Shown here: positions 44,367 through 53,252 of the stretch, in pieces
Layout: every line of letters starts with the position of its first letter
How positions within the stretch are numbered: the stretch's first letter is position 1
NCBI GenBank assembly: GCA_028277885.1
Contig: JANQFK010000045.1
Span: forward strand, 25,096 to 89,095
Reading direction: 5' to 3'
DNA length: 64,000 nt
Source of the DNA: Myxococcota bacterium
GTDB taxonomy: Bacteria > Myxococcota_A > UBA9160 > UBA6930
Translations under genes and position numbers: made by a program
Notes under the pieces: generated by a model
What the model was told of the DNA's origin: nothing
Seen by the model: only the letters and a program-made list of their open reading frames with translations
The model's database searches: none

Positions 44367-44759
44367 GGGATCTCCTCCGAACCGGGGCTCGACGACGCCC
44401 CGGGACGCGATCCTCCGCCGGCCCCAGGCGGCATCGGATTCGCGATTCCTGGGTCGGGAACAGCATAACGGACCGGGGCGCCCCGGCCGCGGCGCCGCGG
44501 ACGGGCGCCCCGACACCCGCCGCGGATGGAGTCTTTCTCCTGTGCTTCCCGAGACTTACGGGTCGGGGCCCGCACGCCCCGAGCGCGCGCCCCGGCGCGC
44601 ACGGATCGCCCGGAGCGGCCACCCGCCCTAGACTCCGCTGCCTGGGCTCGCCCCCCCGAGGCGAGCCCTGCCCGAGGGAGACCGCCGGACCCAGCCGGGT
44701 CCCCCATCGTTTCGCGCCGCCCGGATCGCGAGGGGCGCTGCAGAGCTCGAGGAGCGCAC
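44367..44759. other. Intergenic region between the regulator and the 437-residue protein gene
   Basis: 393 bp between divergent genes. It contains no convincing gene; its long open frames are GC-driven. Pyrimidine-rich AGTCTTTCTCCTGTGC (around 44530) and the ribosome site GAGGAG before 44760 are the only local signals seen. No clear -35/-10 pair was found. Confidence 0.4.
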
Positions 44760-46073
44760 ATGAACATCCGACAGGCGATGGCCCTGGAGGCGATCCAGGA
44801 CTACACCGCGGGACTCGTCCTCCTCGTCGGGACGCACGTCTTCAAGGGACGCGTCAAGGTCAACCTCGAGCGGACGCTCCACAGCGGCATCGAGATCGAG
44901 AACGTCCGTCAGGTGGACGGATCGCGACTGATCCTGCCCTTCGAGGACGAGCAGGGGCAGCCCCGACGGGCGAGCCTCATCAACGAGGCGACGAACTACG
45001 GCGCGGAGATGCCCGGCTCGAAGGTCAGCTGGCGCACCCTCGCGCTCGACTTCGAGAGCGACACCGCCATCTCGATCATCCGGCGCATCGCCCGCCAGAA
45101 GCGGTTCGACGCCCGGGTCACGAACCTGGCCGAGTCCCTTCAGGACAAGTTCGGTCTCTCCTACGAGCACCTCCAGAGCATCGACCCGCGCACCGTCGCC
45201 GTGAACTGCAGCTACGACGGAACCAACCGGCTGGGCCTCCACCACACCGCCATCGCTCGCGCCGGCTACACCTACCAGCGCGCCCAGGACGGGATCCCCA
45301 ACCTGGGAGGCCCCTCGGTGATCGACCACTGGGCCGCCTGCAGGGCCGCCCTCTACGTCTCGACGGGCATCCGGATCGCCGAGAAGACCGGCATCGGCCT
45401 CAAGTACGACGTGACCCTCCTCGGCATCGCGGTCGAAGGCCAGGGCTACATGGGAACGACGGCCTGGACCCAGCGCTTCAAGGAGATGATGGGTTCGAGC
45501 GGGTTCGATCGACAGCCCTACGATCGGCACTGGTTCGTCCCGAGCTTCGGGAACTTCGAGTGCAAGCCCCTCGAGCGGCCGGGGGAGGACGGCGAGACCG
45601 AGACGGTGCCGCAGTACGTGGTCATCGGGGCCGTCACGACGGCCGCGTCGAGGGCGCTCGGGGAGGTCCTCGGCGCGGACGCCCTGGCGGAGCACTGCAA
45701 GGACTCCTGGCAGATGTTCCACCACCGGGACGAGATCGGCGACTCCATCGAGGAGCGCACCCGGCAGATGTCGCCGGACGAGGTGATCGAGCTGATCGGC
45801 AAGATTCCCGCCCAGAAGCACGTGCATCTCGAGGAGGTGGCCGACGACAAGCACCTCCGGGAGCGGAACATGATCGCCCCGGTCGTGGCGTCCGACGGCG
45901 AGGACATGCTCGTCGCCAACTACGACGGGGCCGAGTTCGACCCCGCACCGGCGATGGTGCACGGGCAGCACACGGAGGAGCTCCTGCTCGAGGCGGGCTA
46001 CTCCCTGGACGACATCGACACGATGGCCCGGGAGAAGATGATCTTCTGCGCGAGCCGTCGGCCGAGGCCCTGA
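44760..46073 (+). CDS. Conserved-looking protein of unknown function, 437 residues
   Basis: I do not recognise this family. The protein looks soluble, with no signal peptide or membrane segment. Notable segments are TNYGAEMPGSKVSWRT, VAVNCSYDGTNRLGLHH, GIRIAEKTGIGLKYDVTLLG and VPSFGNFECKPL. They are rich in Gly, His, Tyr and Trp, as in an enzyme or nucleotide-binding fold. The ATG has GAGGAG 7 nt upstream. The following CBS-domain gene starts 18 nt later, so the pair is probably an operon in which CBS domains sense a nucleotide or metabolite. Confidence 0.8.
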   Translation: MNIRQAMALEAIQDYTAGLVLLVGTHVFKGRVKVNLERTLHSGIEIENVRQVDGSRLILPFEDEQGQPRRASLINEATNYGAEMPGSKVSWRTLALDFESDTAISIIRRIARQKRFDARVTNLAESLQDKFGLSYEHLQSIDPRTVAVNCSYDGTNRLGLHHTAIARAGYTYQRAQDGIPNLGGPSVIDHWAACRAALYVSTGIRIAEKTGIGLKYDVTLLGIAVEGQGYMGTTAWTQRFKEMMGSSGFDRQPYDRHWFVPSFGNFECKPLERPGEDGETETVPQYVVIGAVTTAASRALGEVLGADALAEHCKDSWQMFHHRDEIGDSIEERTRQMSPDEVIELIGKIPAQKHVHLEEVADDKHLRERNMIAPVVASDGEDMLVANYDGAEFDPAPAMVHGQHTEELLLEAGYSLDDIDTMAREKMIFCASRRPRP

Positions 46074-46091
46074 GAGCGGAAGGAGAGCCCC

Positions 46092-46991
46092 ATGAGCCTG
46101 CGATCCATCGGCAACGCGCCGGTTCGGAAGGTGTTCGAGCCCGCCTTCCTCTCGCCCATCCGATCCAACCAGCCGTACCGCACGGTCTTCGACCGCTTCC
46201 AGCGGGACCAGGTCGCCTGCCTGCTGGTGACCCACGCCGCCACCGGAAAGCTCCAGGGCGTCTACACCAGCCGGGACGTGCTCCGGAAGCTCGCCGAGCG
46301 CCCGATCCAGAGCGACGCCGACGCCCAGGTGCACGACTACATGCGCACGCACCCGGAGACCCTCACCCTGGACGACGCCTTCGGCGACGTGGGGCGGCTG
46401 ATGGAGAAGCGGGGCTTCCGGCACGTCCCCTTCATCCAGCGCGCCGACCCTCCCTACGACGACACCGGGATCCCGGTCGGGCTGGCGCGGCTCGAGATCT
46501 GGATGAAGTGCGCCCACGAAGCGCTGAGCGACGACGACCGCCAGGCCCTCGCCGCCGTCAACCAGGCCGACATCCGGACCCACCCCCTGGTGAGCGCGGA
46601 GGAGAGCGAGACGGTGAAGGCCGTCGTGGACAAGATGCTGACCCGCAAGAAGACGGTCGGGGCCGTGGCCGTCACGCGCGAGGGGGTGCTGGTCGGGATG
46701 CTGTCCGAGCAGGATCTCACGCTCGAGGTCGCGCCCCGGATGGTCGTCCACGGAGAGGACCGCTGGAACGATTTGATCAAGCCCTACGCGTCGAAGGACG
46801 TGTTCTGGCTTCCCGAGGACGCCAGCGTGCTCCAGATCCTGGAGATGATGATGGACCGCAAGATCCGCCACGTGCCGATCGCGAGGCAGGGGGCCAAGGG
46901 GCTCGAGATCGTCAAGACCGTCAGCATGCGCAGGCTCCTGCCCGAGGTCCTGAAGCTCATGGAGCCGGAGCCCGCTGCGTCCGCCGGCTGA
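46092..46991 (+). CDS. CBS-domain protein with two CBS pairs
   Basis: The 299-residue protein contains about four CBS motifs. Two are in residues 15-120 (VACLLVTHAATGKLQGVYTSRDVLRKL, then RHVPFIQ) and two in residues 160-290 (VGAVAVTREGVLVGMLSEQDL, then RKIRHVPIARQ). CBS pairs bind adenosyl nucleotides such as AMP, ATP or SAM. There is no fused catalytic domain, so it probably regulates its upstream partner. Confidence 0.85.
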   Translation: MSLRSIGNAPVRKVFEPAFLSPIRSNQPYRTVFDRFQRDQVACLLVTHAATGKLQGVYTSRDVLRKLAERPIQSDADAQVHDYMRTHPETLTLDDAFGDVGRLMEKRGFRHVPFIQRADPPYDDTGIPVGLARLEIWMKCAHEALSDDDRQALAAVNQADIRTHPLVSAEESETVKAVVDKMLTRKKTVGAVAVTREGVLVGMLSEQDLTLEVAPRMVVHGEDRWNDLIKPYASKDVFWLPEDASVLQILEMMMDRKIRHVPIARQGAKGLEIVKTVSMRRLLPEVLKLMEPEPAASAG

Positions 46992-47153
46992 TCCGCGCGG
47001 CGCCGCGAGCCTCGGCCCGACGCACCCCGCGGACGACCTCCCCGCCGACCGGCATCGCGAGCTCGGCGGCGCCTTGCGGCCTGCGCGCCCCCGCAGCGAC
47101 GGAGCCGCGCAGATGCGGACCGCGCCCGGTTCTGCTTGCATCAGGCTCGACGC

Positions 47154-47241
47154 GGAGAGGTGGCCGAGCGGTCGAAGGCAGCGGTCTTGAAAACCGCCAG
47201 GGCGCAAGTCCTCGAGGGTTCGAATCCCTCCCTCTCCGCCA
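47154..47241 (+). tRNA. tRNA-Ser (anticodon UGA)
   Basis: Acceptor GGAGAGG pairs with CCTCTCC. The anticodon loop CTTGAAA gives TGA. A long variable arm, as expected for class II tRNA-Ser, lies before TTCGAAT. Discriminator G and CCA are encoded. Confidence 0.95.
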
Positions 47242-47358
47242 GTCCCCCGGCCCAAGGTCCCGATCTGCCACGCCGATCGGCGTCGGCGCCGGGCCCCCGC
47301 ATCCCTCCCGGAGGGGCCCGCGGGCCGCTATGCTCCCCCGTCTCGCAGGCCCGTGTGC

Positions 47359-47451
47359 GGAGAGGTGGCCGAGTGGCTGAAGGCACAGGTTTGCTAAACC
47401 TGCATACGGCTTATACCCGTATCGAGGGTTCGAATCCCTCCCTCTCCGCCA
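47359..47451 (+). tRNA. tRNA-Ser (anticodon GCU)
   Basis: Same acceptor stem as the preceding tRNA-Ser. The anticodon stem CAGGT/ACCTG encloses TTGCTAA, giving GCT. The variable arm is long (ATACGGCTTATACCCGTAT). CCA is encoded. Confidence 0.95.
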
Positions 47452-47497
47452 CCTGAGCCTCCCGGATCCGGCGGGATCGGACCGGCCGGAGAGATGG

Positions 47498-47575
47498 CCG
47501 AGTGGTTTAAGGCGCACGCTTGGAAAGCGTGTGTACCGCAAGGTACCGTGGGTTCGAATCCCACTCTCTCCGCCA
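47498..47575 (+). tRNA. tRNA-Ser (anticodon GGA)
   Basis: Acceptor GGAGAGA/TCTCTCC. Anticodon stem CACGC/GCGTG encloses TTGGAAA, giving GGA. A class II variable arm (GTACCGCAAGGTAC) is present, with TTCGAAT and an encoded CCA. Confidence 0.93.
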
Positions 47576-47633
47576 CCGGGAGGCCGACCGCAGGCCGGAG
47601 GGATTCGCTAGCCTGTCGATTCGCGTTTCCTAC

Positions 47634-47710
47634 GCGCCCGTAGCTCAGTTGGATAGAGCGCCAGGTTGCGGACCTGGAGGTCGCACGTTCGAGTCGTGCC
47701 GGGCGCGCCA
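47634..47710 (+). tRNA. tRNA-Arg (anticodon GCG)
   Basis: Acceptor GCGCCCG/CGGGCGC. The D-loop AGTTGGATA carries A20, an Arg identity base. Stem CCAGG/CCTGG encloses TTGCGGA, so the anticodon is GCG. T-loop TTCGAGT, encoded CCA. GCG for Arg is unusual in bacteria, where ACG (inosine) normally reads CGU/CGC/CGA. Confidence 0.93.
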
Positions 47711-47718
47711 TCGCTTCC

Positions 47719-47740
47719 GCAGGGTTGGGCGAACCCCTGC
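47719..47740. terminator. Possible hairpin terminator after the tRNA cluster
   Basis: GCAGGGTT (47719-47726) and AACCCCTGC (47732-47740) form a stem around GGGCG with one bulge. No T-run follows on either strand. It could separate the rightward tRNA transcript from the leftward GMC gene. Confidence 0.4.
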
Positions 47741-47753
47741 TCGAGCCTGGAGG

Positions 47754-49277
47754 TCAACCCCCGCGGAGACCTCGGCTCGGCTTCGCGCCAGACGATCCGC
47801 CCGCAACGGTCGTCATCTTCTTCGCCACCCGCTCGGCCACCATCACGCAGCCGAGGTAGGTGTTGCCGGAGGGGATCGTCGGCATCACCGAGGCGTCGAC
47901 CACGCGGAGGCCATCGATTCCTCGCACCCTGCAGTCGGCGTCGAGCACCGAGCCCATCGGACACGTGCCCGTCATGTGCGCGTAGCTCAGCGTGAGGCGC
48001 TCGAGCGCGGTGGAGACGGCGTGGGGCGCCGTCAGGTCGTGGGGCTCCACCGGCTCGCAGCCCAGCTCCCGGGCGGCGGCGGATCGCTCCCACGCGGCCA
48101 GTCGGTCGAAGGCATGGCGAAGGCGGTCGGGGGCGTCGTCGGGCAGGGGCGGCGCGGTGACGATCGGATCCGCTTCGGGCGTCTCCCCCAGCTGCACGCT
48201 GCCGCGTCCGCTGGAGCGCATCAGGAAGGTCGCCATCATGAATCGGGTCTCGTCGTCGGTCGGCGAGGAGGCGATCGGGAAGGCGTGGTAGTCGACGTCG
48301 GTTCCGTTCGACGCGCCGATCAGCACGACGCCGGCGGGCCCGGCGATCCCGCCCCGGGGACCGTCGTGGCCGTAGAGGATGCCGGGGCCGAGGTGGTCGC
48401 TCATGGTGGCGCCCACCGGGAGATCGGCACGGGTCGGGATGCCGTGATGCGCCAGCTGGTCGGCGGGTCCGATGCCCGCTCGGAGCAGCAGCATCGGAGA
48501 CCAGAGGGTGCCGGCCGCTACCACGACCTCGTCGGCCTCGAGCTCCTCGCCGTTGGTGAGGGTGACGCCGATGGCGCGGCGGCCGTCGAACGCGACCGTT
48601 GCGACCTCGGTGCTCGTGCGGACCTCGAGGTTGGGCCGCGCTCTCACCTCGGGGGTCAGATAGGCGAGGCTGGTCGTGACCCGGCGGGCCTTCTCGTCGA
48701 TGGTGACGGGGAAGACACCGATGCCCGGGAGCTGGCTCGGGTCGTTGATGTCGGCGACCACGGGCTGGCCGGTCTCGACCATGCCGTCGTAGTAGGCGCG
48801 ATGGGCGCGGCTGAGCTCGTCTCGGTGCCATCTTCGCACGGGCAGGGGACCGGTAGCTCCGTGGATGGCCGACCCTCCGAAGTCGAGATCGCGCTCCGCG
48901 GCGACGAACGTGCTGACGACGTCGTCCCAGCCCCAGCCGTCGAGGCCGGCCGCCGCCCACGCGTCGTAGTCGGACGGAAGTCCCCGGAGCGTGGCCAGGC
49001 CATTGACCGCCGAGGTGCCGCCGAGGAGCCGGCCCTGGATCATCGGGATCGCACCGGTCTGCGTGGCCATCGGAGTCGTCGCGACGGGCGCCACGCCGCC
49101 CGTCCACGCTTCGGAGGCCCAGACCGGGTCGAGGACGGCGGAGTCGTACGCGTCGTGGTCGGGCCCCGCCTCCAGCAGCGTCACCGACAGCCCCGCGGTC
49201 TCGCTGAGACGAGCCGCCAGCACGGAGCCCGCAGTGCCGCCGCCCACGACGAGGACATGGTTGCTCTTCCGGTTCAT
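47754..49277 (-). CDS. GMC-family FAD-dependent oxidoreductase (choline-dehydrogenase-like)
   Basis: The 507-residue protein has the N-terminal FAD motif VLVVGGGTAGSVLAARLSE, the GMC signature around GRLLGGTSAVNGL, and the C-terminal active-site region YAHMTGTCPMG and MPTIPSGNTYLGC. GMC enzymes oxidise alcohols. The ATG at 49277 has GGAGGGG upstream; the frame is open much farther but lacks domain content. It converges with the tRNA cluster. Confidence 0.9.
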   Translation of the reverse strand: MNRKSNHVLVVGGGTAGSVLAARLSETAGLSVTLLEAGPDHDAYDSAVLDPVWASEAWTGGVAPVATTPMATQTGAIPMIQGRLLGGTSAVNGLATLRGLPSDYDAWAAAGLDGWGWDDVVSTFVAAERDLDFGGSAIHGATGPLPVRRWHRDELSRAHRAYYDGMVETGQPVVADINDPSQLPGIGVFPVTIDEKARRVTTSLAYLTPEVRARPNLEVRTSTEVATVAFDGRRAIGVTLTNGEELEADEVVVAAGTLWSPMLLLRAGIGPADQLAHHGIPTRADLPVGATMSDHLGPGILYGHDGPRGGIAGPAGVVLIGASNGTDVDYHAFPIASSPTDDETRFMMATFLMRSSGRGSVQLGETPEADPIVTAPPLPDDAPDRLRHAFDRLAAWERSAAARELGCEPVEPHDLTAPHAVSTALERLTLSYAHMTGTCPMGSVLDADCRVRGIDGLRVVDASVMPTIPSGNTYLGCVMVAERVAKKMTTVAGGSSGAKPSRGLRGG

Positions 49278-49611
49278 CGGCCCCTCCGAGTCGTCGTCAT
49301 CCGCCTGGATCTTTCTCAGTCGGGATCCTGCATCCCGCAAGTGTAGGTGGATCGAGGGAAGGCGGAGGTCTCGCGCCATACTCCGGGCAGCCCATGGGCC
49401 GCCAGGTCGGCGCCCGCTGGCGGCCGCCGGCGAGCCCCGGCGGAATCTCAGATTCACGCAAGTGCCTACAGCACGGGCGTTTTCGTGCGCTGGCGTATGT
49501 CCACGGACGCTCCCGGCGCGCCACGGCTTCCGGCCATGGGGAGACGTTGGGCCCGGCTCGGCCTTCGTCGGCACGGACGTGGTGGGGGTCTGCCGTTGGC
49601 TGGACGCTCGC
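49278..49611. other. Intergenic region without a recognisable gene
   Basis: 334 bp between the GMC gene start and the FAD protein stop. Open frames here look GC-driven. The upstream flank of the GMC gene should hold its promoter, but I see no confident -35/-10 pair. No repeat or RNA structure stands out. Confidence 0.4.
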
Positions 49612-50946
49612 TCAGGCGGTCCGGCCCGGTGTGCTCCCCACACCCGAAGCCCTTCCCCGCTTCGCCAACGAGACCTTCCCGGCCGGCGGTGAAGGGCTCC
49701 GCTCTCCCTGGCGCCTCGGTGCCTCCGACTGCCGCGCAACGGCCACGATCCGGTCTCCCGCTCGCCGCGCACCCGACAGATTCCGCGAGACGGGTCCGAG
49801 CTCGAGCTCCGCAAGCGGGCCGGTCACGAGCAGGTGTGGATGCCAGCGCAGGCCACGGTCGACGATGGGATAGCCGCAGGCCGCGCAGGGAAGCCGGAAC
49901 GCATCGACGGCGTCGTCGAGCCAGGTACCGCCCGGGCGACGACCCGGGAAGCCCGTTGCGAGCAGGACGCGATCCGCACGGACCCGCCGTCCGTCGAGCT
50001 CGAGCGAGACCTCGTGGTCCGAGACGCGTGCCGACTGGATCGCGGTCTCCAGGACGACCTCGATCGTTCCGTCGGCGGAGGCGCGACGCAGGGCCCCTTG
50101 CACCTCCGGTGGCACCGACCCGCGGTGGCGTGCCGCTCGAATCCGGTCGCGCCGCTCGTCCGGATCGCGGAGCCGCGTGAAGGCACTCATGTTCTTCGGC
50201 CCCTGCCAGCCGGGGTCGCTGTCGAACTGCTCGACTCGCAACGCGTGCCGCGAGACCAGGATCACGCGCCGGCCCTCACGAGCCAGTCGGAGTGCGACCT
50301 GGGCACCCGAGATGCCTGCCCCGATCACGGCGACGACCGAATCCTCGGCGCGGTCCACGAGCTCGAAGCCCGGGTCGAAGACGTGCCGGATGCGCCCCGT
50401 GGGCGTCCCGTCCGGCGCCTCGGCCGAGGAGGCAACGGCCCGCCGCGCCCAATCGGGCCACGCCGGCTCTCGAGGAGCGCCGAGTGCCAGGATCACGTGC
50501 CGGGCTTCGATCTCGCCGGATCTCCCGCCATCGACCGGGTCCTCGAAGCCCACCTGCGCGCCCGCGGTGGTGAGCTCGAGACGGCTCGCGCGCCCTCGTA
50601 CGTGCGTTGCCTGGAGCTGGCACCGCTCGATCACATCGTCGCAGTGGAGATCGAAGAGCTCGAGGGCGGGCCGGAAGTAGGGACGCGTGAAGGGTCTCTC
50701 CACGCCTCGGCCCCGGCCGCTGGCGAAGCGGTCGAGCGAGTTCGAGGACAGACCGATGTTGTGGACGCCGGGCGAGCGCAGGAACCTCATCCCCGTGTTC
50801 CGCGTCGACCTGCGCCATCGCGCCAGGAGGCGCTCCTCGTCGTCGAGGATGCGGATGGCGTCGCGCGAGACGCCCGCCTCCCCGATCAGGCGAAGCGCCG
50901 TGTGGACGCCGTGAGGGCCTCCTCCGATCACGAGCCAGTCCAGCAT
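49612..50946 (-). CDS. FAD/NAD(P)-binding oxidoreductase (SidA/IucD-like)
   Basis: The 444-residue flavoprotein begins LDWLVIGGGPHGVHTALRL and has a second dinucleotide site, VVAVIGAGISGAQVALRLA. The order resembles N-hydroxylating monooxygenases and related uncharacterised proteins. The last 40 or so residues are basic and low-complexity. Its ATG shares one base with the stop of the COG0523-like gene (TGATG), so the pair is coupled. A part in zinc or siderophore-type metal acquisition is inference from this pairing. Confidence 0.78.
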   Translation of the reverse strand: MLDWLVIGGGPHGVHTALRLIGEAGVSRDAIRILDDEERLLARWRRSTRNTGMRFLRSPGVHNIGLSSNSLDRFASGRGRGVERPFTRPYFRPALELFDLHCDDVIERCQLQATHVRGRASRLELTTAGAQVGFEDPVDGGRSGEIEARHVILALGAPREPAWPDWARRAVASSAEAPDGTPTGRIRHVFDPGFELVDRAEDSVVAVIGAGISGAQVALRLAREGRRVILVSRHALRVEQFDSDPGWQGPKNMSAFTRLRDPDERRDRIRAARHRGSVPPEVQGALRRASADGTIEVVLETAIQSARVSDHEVSLELDGRRVRADRVLLATGFPGRRPGGTWLDDAVDAFRLPCAACGYPIVDRGLRWHPHLLVTGPLAELELGPVSRNLSGARRAGDRIVAVARQSEAPRRQGERSPSPPAGKVSLAKRGRASGVGSTPGRTA

Positions 50947-52127
50947 CAGTGGAGCCCCGGGCTCGGCTTTGGCGGAGGCTCCAGGCATGCCTCCCGAGAC
51001 ACGTGCAACGAATCGTCGATCGCCTCCTCGGCCAGCAGGCAGGCATCGAGCCCGGCACGGAGCCGATCGGGGTCGAGGTCGATGCCGGCGAACACGAGCT
51101 CCTGGCGGCGATCGCCGAAGCGCGGATGCCACCTCTCGAGCAGCCGCCGGCGATGCTCGGTACAGCTCGGCCACGCACCGTCCGCGCAGCTCGCCCACCA
51201 GCGACCCGCCGGGAAGAGCCGATGCACCGATCCGGCGCACGAGTAGCCGAAGCTGCGATCGGGCTCGTTGGCGAGCCAGACGTTCCCCTTGCCGCGCAGG
51301 AGCTCCCTCGGTGGAGCTGCGAGCCAGCCACCCAGGCGGGTCGGATCGAAGGGGCGCGCGCGACGGTAGACGAGGAGGCCCGACCCCGGCGCCGGATCGC
51401 GATCAGCCCGCAGGACCTCCAGCCACGGGGGCACGACGGGCTCGGATCCAGCCGCCGCCACGCTCGGTCCGGGCGGGTCGGGGCAACGCCGCGCGGGCGC
51501 TTCGCGTCGGCCCTGCGCACCCCGCTCGTCCGCGCCGAGGGCAGCCGCGAATCCCGTCAGGTGGCGTGGCGATCCATCGCGGAACGGGACGTGGGAGGCT
51601 CCCGGGTTCAGCACGGTGAGACAGCGGGCGAGTGAGTCCGGCACGGGAGCCGCACCCACGTGGACGAGGTGGGTCGCGGACTCGATCTGCCCGACCACGA
51701 TGTCGGCGACGGTGCGCCCATCGAGACCGCTCCGACCCCAGCCGTGCAGCGAGAGCGGAGCAGCCGAGGCGAGATGGTCGACCACGTGATCGACGTCGAG
51801 GAAGGTCGAGACGCCTTCGAGATGCGCGGGGCGGCCGAAGCGCTGCGTCAGGAAGTCGCACTCCATCCAGCTCTCGACCACAAGGGATGGCTCGACGAAG
51901 GGCGGAAGCAGGACGCCGATCCGGGTCGCATCTCCAACCGTGGCGCCGGCGAGGGCGTCCAGCGGGAGGACCGGCATCACGTTGCAGGCCCGCTCGAAGC
52001 CCGATCGCACCGCCTCGGTCGGCAGGCCCGCGAGCAGGTGCACGCCCAGGGGGGGGTCGGGTCGAGCGCTCGCGCCGAGGCCCTCGGCGGGCGTGCCCGG
52101 TGCGCGCTTCGGTTCGTCACCCGTCAT
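50946..52127 (-). CDS. COG0523/CobW-like protein with degenerate GTPase domain
   Basis: The 393-residue protein has an unmistakable CobW C-terminal domain (YRRARPFDPTRLGGWL, KGNVWLANEPD, GRWWA, WHPRFGDRRQELVF, IDLDPDRLRAGLDACLL). In the N-terminal half the family's Walker A GxxGxGKT is replaced by AGLPTEAVRSG, and the NKxD region reads HLVHVGA. GTP hydrolysis is therefore unlikely. Family members are zinc or cobalt metallochaperones, and several are induced by zinc limitation. It is the first gene of a two-gene leftward operon. Confidence 0.82.
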   Translation of the reverse strand: MTGDEPKRAPGTPAEGLGASARPDPPLGVHLLAGLPTEAVRSGFERACNVMPVLPLDALAGATVGDATRIGVLLPPFVEPSLVVESWMECDFLTQRFGRPAHLEGVSTFLDVDHVVDHLASAAPLSLHGWGRSGLDGRTVADIVVGQIESATHLVHVGAAPVPDSLARCLTVLNPGASHVPFRDGSPRHLTGFAAALGADERGAQGRREAPARRCPDPPGPSVAAAGSEPVVPPWLEVLRADRDPAPGSGLLVYRRARPFDPTRLGGWLAAPPRELLRGKGNVWLANEPDRSFGYSCAGSVHRLFPAGRWWASCADGAWPSCTEHRRRLLERWHPRFGDRRQELVFAGIDLDPDRLRAGLDACLLAEEAIDDSLHVSREACLEPPPKPSPGLH

Positions 52128-52577
52128 GCCCGAGCGGCCGATCCGAAGCCGCCGCGCGGCGGCGTGCCGAACGACCTGGAGCCCCCACGTGGCCTGGCGC
52201 AGGGAATGTGCAGTGGATCCGCCGTCGGCATCTCTCTTCGGGTGTGTGCGAGCTCTCGGCCGAATCCCGAGAACACGGGCTCTGGTCTTGAGTGCCGGCG
52301 GTCAGGCCCGGGTTCCAGATCGCCGAGATCCAGGCGGGCTCCCCGCTGCCGGGAGCTCCATGGGCACGCATTCCGGGAACTCCGGACGTCCGAGCGGCAC
52401 TCTCCATCTGTGGGGGTCTGGGCTGCGCGGCACGGCCGGTCGCCGCTCGACGCCTCCGTGGCTGGAACGACGCCACCTCCGGGGACTCGTACGACTCTTC
52501 CTGTATGGAGTGGCGCGGCGGTGGGGGGTCGAGTCGCCCTCCGTCTCTCGATTCCGCCAGACCAGCGGAGCTACCTG
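52128..52577. other. Divergent intergenic region of the zinc-type cluster
   Basis: 450 bp between the COG0523-like gene and the ABC ATPase gene, which should hold divergent promoters. I searched by eye for an AT-rich Zur-type palindrome and found none. Open frames crossing it (for example 52292-53113) have no domain features. The ABC gene's ribosome site GGAG lies at about 52567-52570. Confidence 0.45.
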
Positions 52578-53252
52578 GTGACTGCCACGGATCCGGAATC
52601 CCTCGCCCTGAGCGCCGCCTCCCTCTCGTACTCGCATGGTTCCGCCGGCACGACCGCCTTGGCCTTCCCGGACGTCACGATCGCCCGGGGCGGAAGCTGT
52701 GCGGTGGTCGGGCCGTCCGGCAGCGGCAAGACCACCTTGCTGCACTTGATTGCGGGCCTGCTCACCCCCCGGACCGGCTCGATCCACGTGGCCGGTCGAC
52801 GGATGGACACGGCCTCGCAACGCGAGCGCGACCGCCTGCGAGGGCGCCTGATCGGCATCGTCCTGCAGCAGCTGCGGCTGGTTGCCTCGCTGAGCGCGCT
52901 GGACAACCTGCTGCTCGCGCAACGGCTGGCGGGCCACCCCGTGAGCCGCGAGTCTGCCGTCGAGCGGCTCGTCGGGCTGGGGCTCGGCCATCGCCTCCAT
53001 CACCGGCCACGCGCGCTCAGCCAGGGCGAGGCCCAGCGCGTGGCCATTGCGCGCGCGACGTTGGGGCGGCCGGCCTTGCTGCTGGCCGACGAGCCCACGT
53101 CGAGCCTGGATGACGCGAACGCCGAGCTCGTGCTTCAGCTGCTGACCGAACAGGCGGTCGAGCACGGTGCTGCGCTCCTCATCGTCACCCACGATGCGCG
53201 CATCCGCGGTCGCCTGGAGCAGGAGATCGGGCTCGAGAGAGTGGCGGCATGA
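52578..53252 (+). CDS. ABC transporter ATP-binding protein (MacB/LolD family)
   Basis: The 224-residue ATPase has Walker A GPSGSGKTT (residues 45-53), the signature LSQGEAQRVAIARA and Walker B LLLADEPTSSLDD, then the switch His in VTHD. The GTG start has GGAG 7 nt upstream. Its stop overlaps the permease ATG as ATGA. It powers the adjacent FtsX-type permease. Confidence 0.93.
   Translation: MTATDPESLALSAASLSYSHGSAGTTALAFPDVTIARGGSCAVVGPSGSGKTTLLHLIAGLLTPRTGSIHVAGRRMDTASQRERDRLRGRLIGIVLQQLRLVASLSALDNLLLAQRLAGHPVSRESAVERLVGLGLGHRLHHRPRALSQGEAQRVAIARATLGRPALLLADEPTSSLDDANAELVLQLLTEQAVEHGAALLIVTHDARIRGRLEQEIGLERVAA

Noticed and set aside
47634..47760. tRNA-Arg 3' end as an integrative-element attachment site
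   Set aside because: No integrase gene follows and no direct repeat of the tRNA end was seen downstream.
52128..52577. A Zur-box in the divergent region
   Set aside because: No AT-rich palindrome of the known Zur type was found by eye on either strand.
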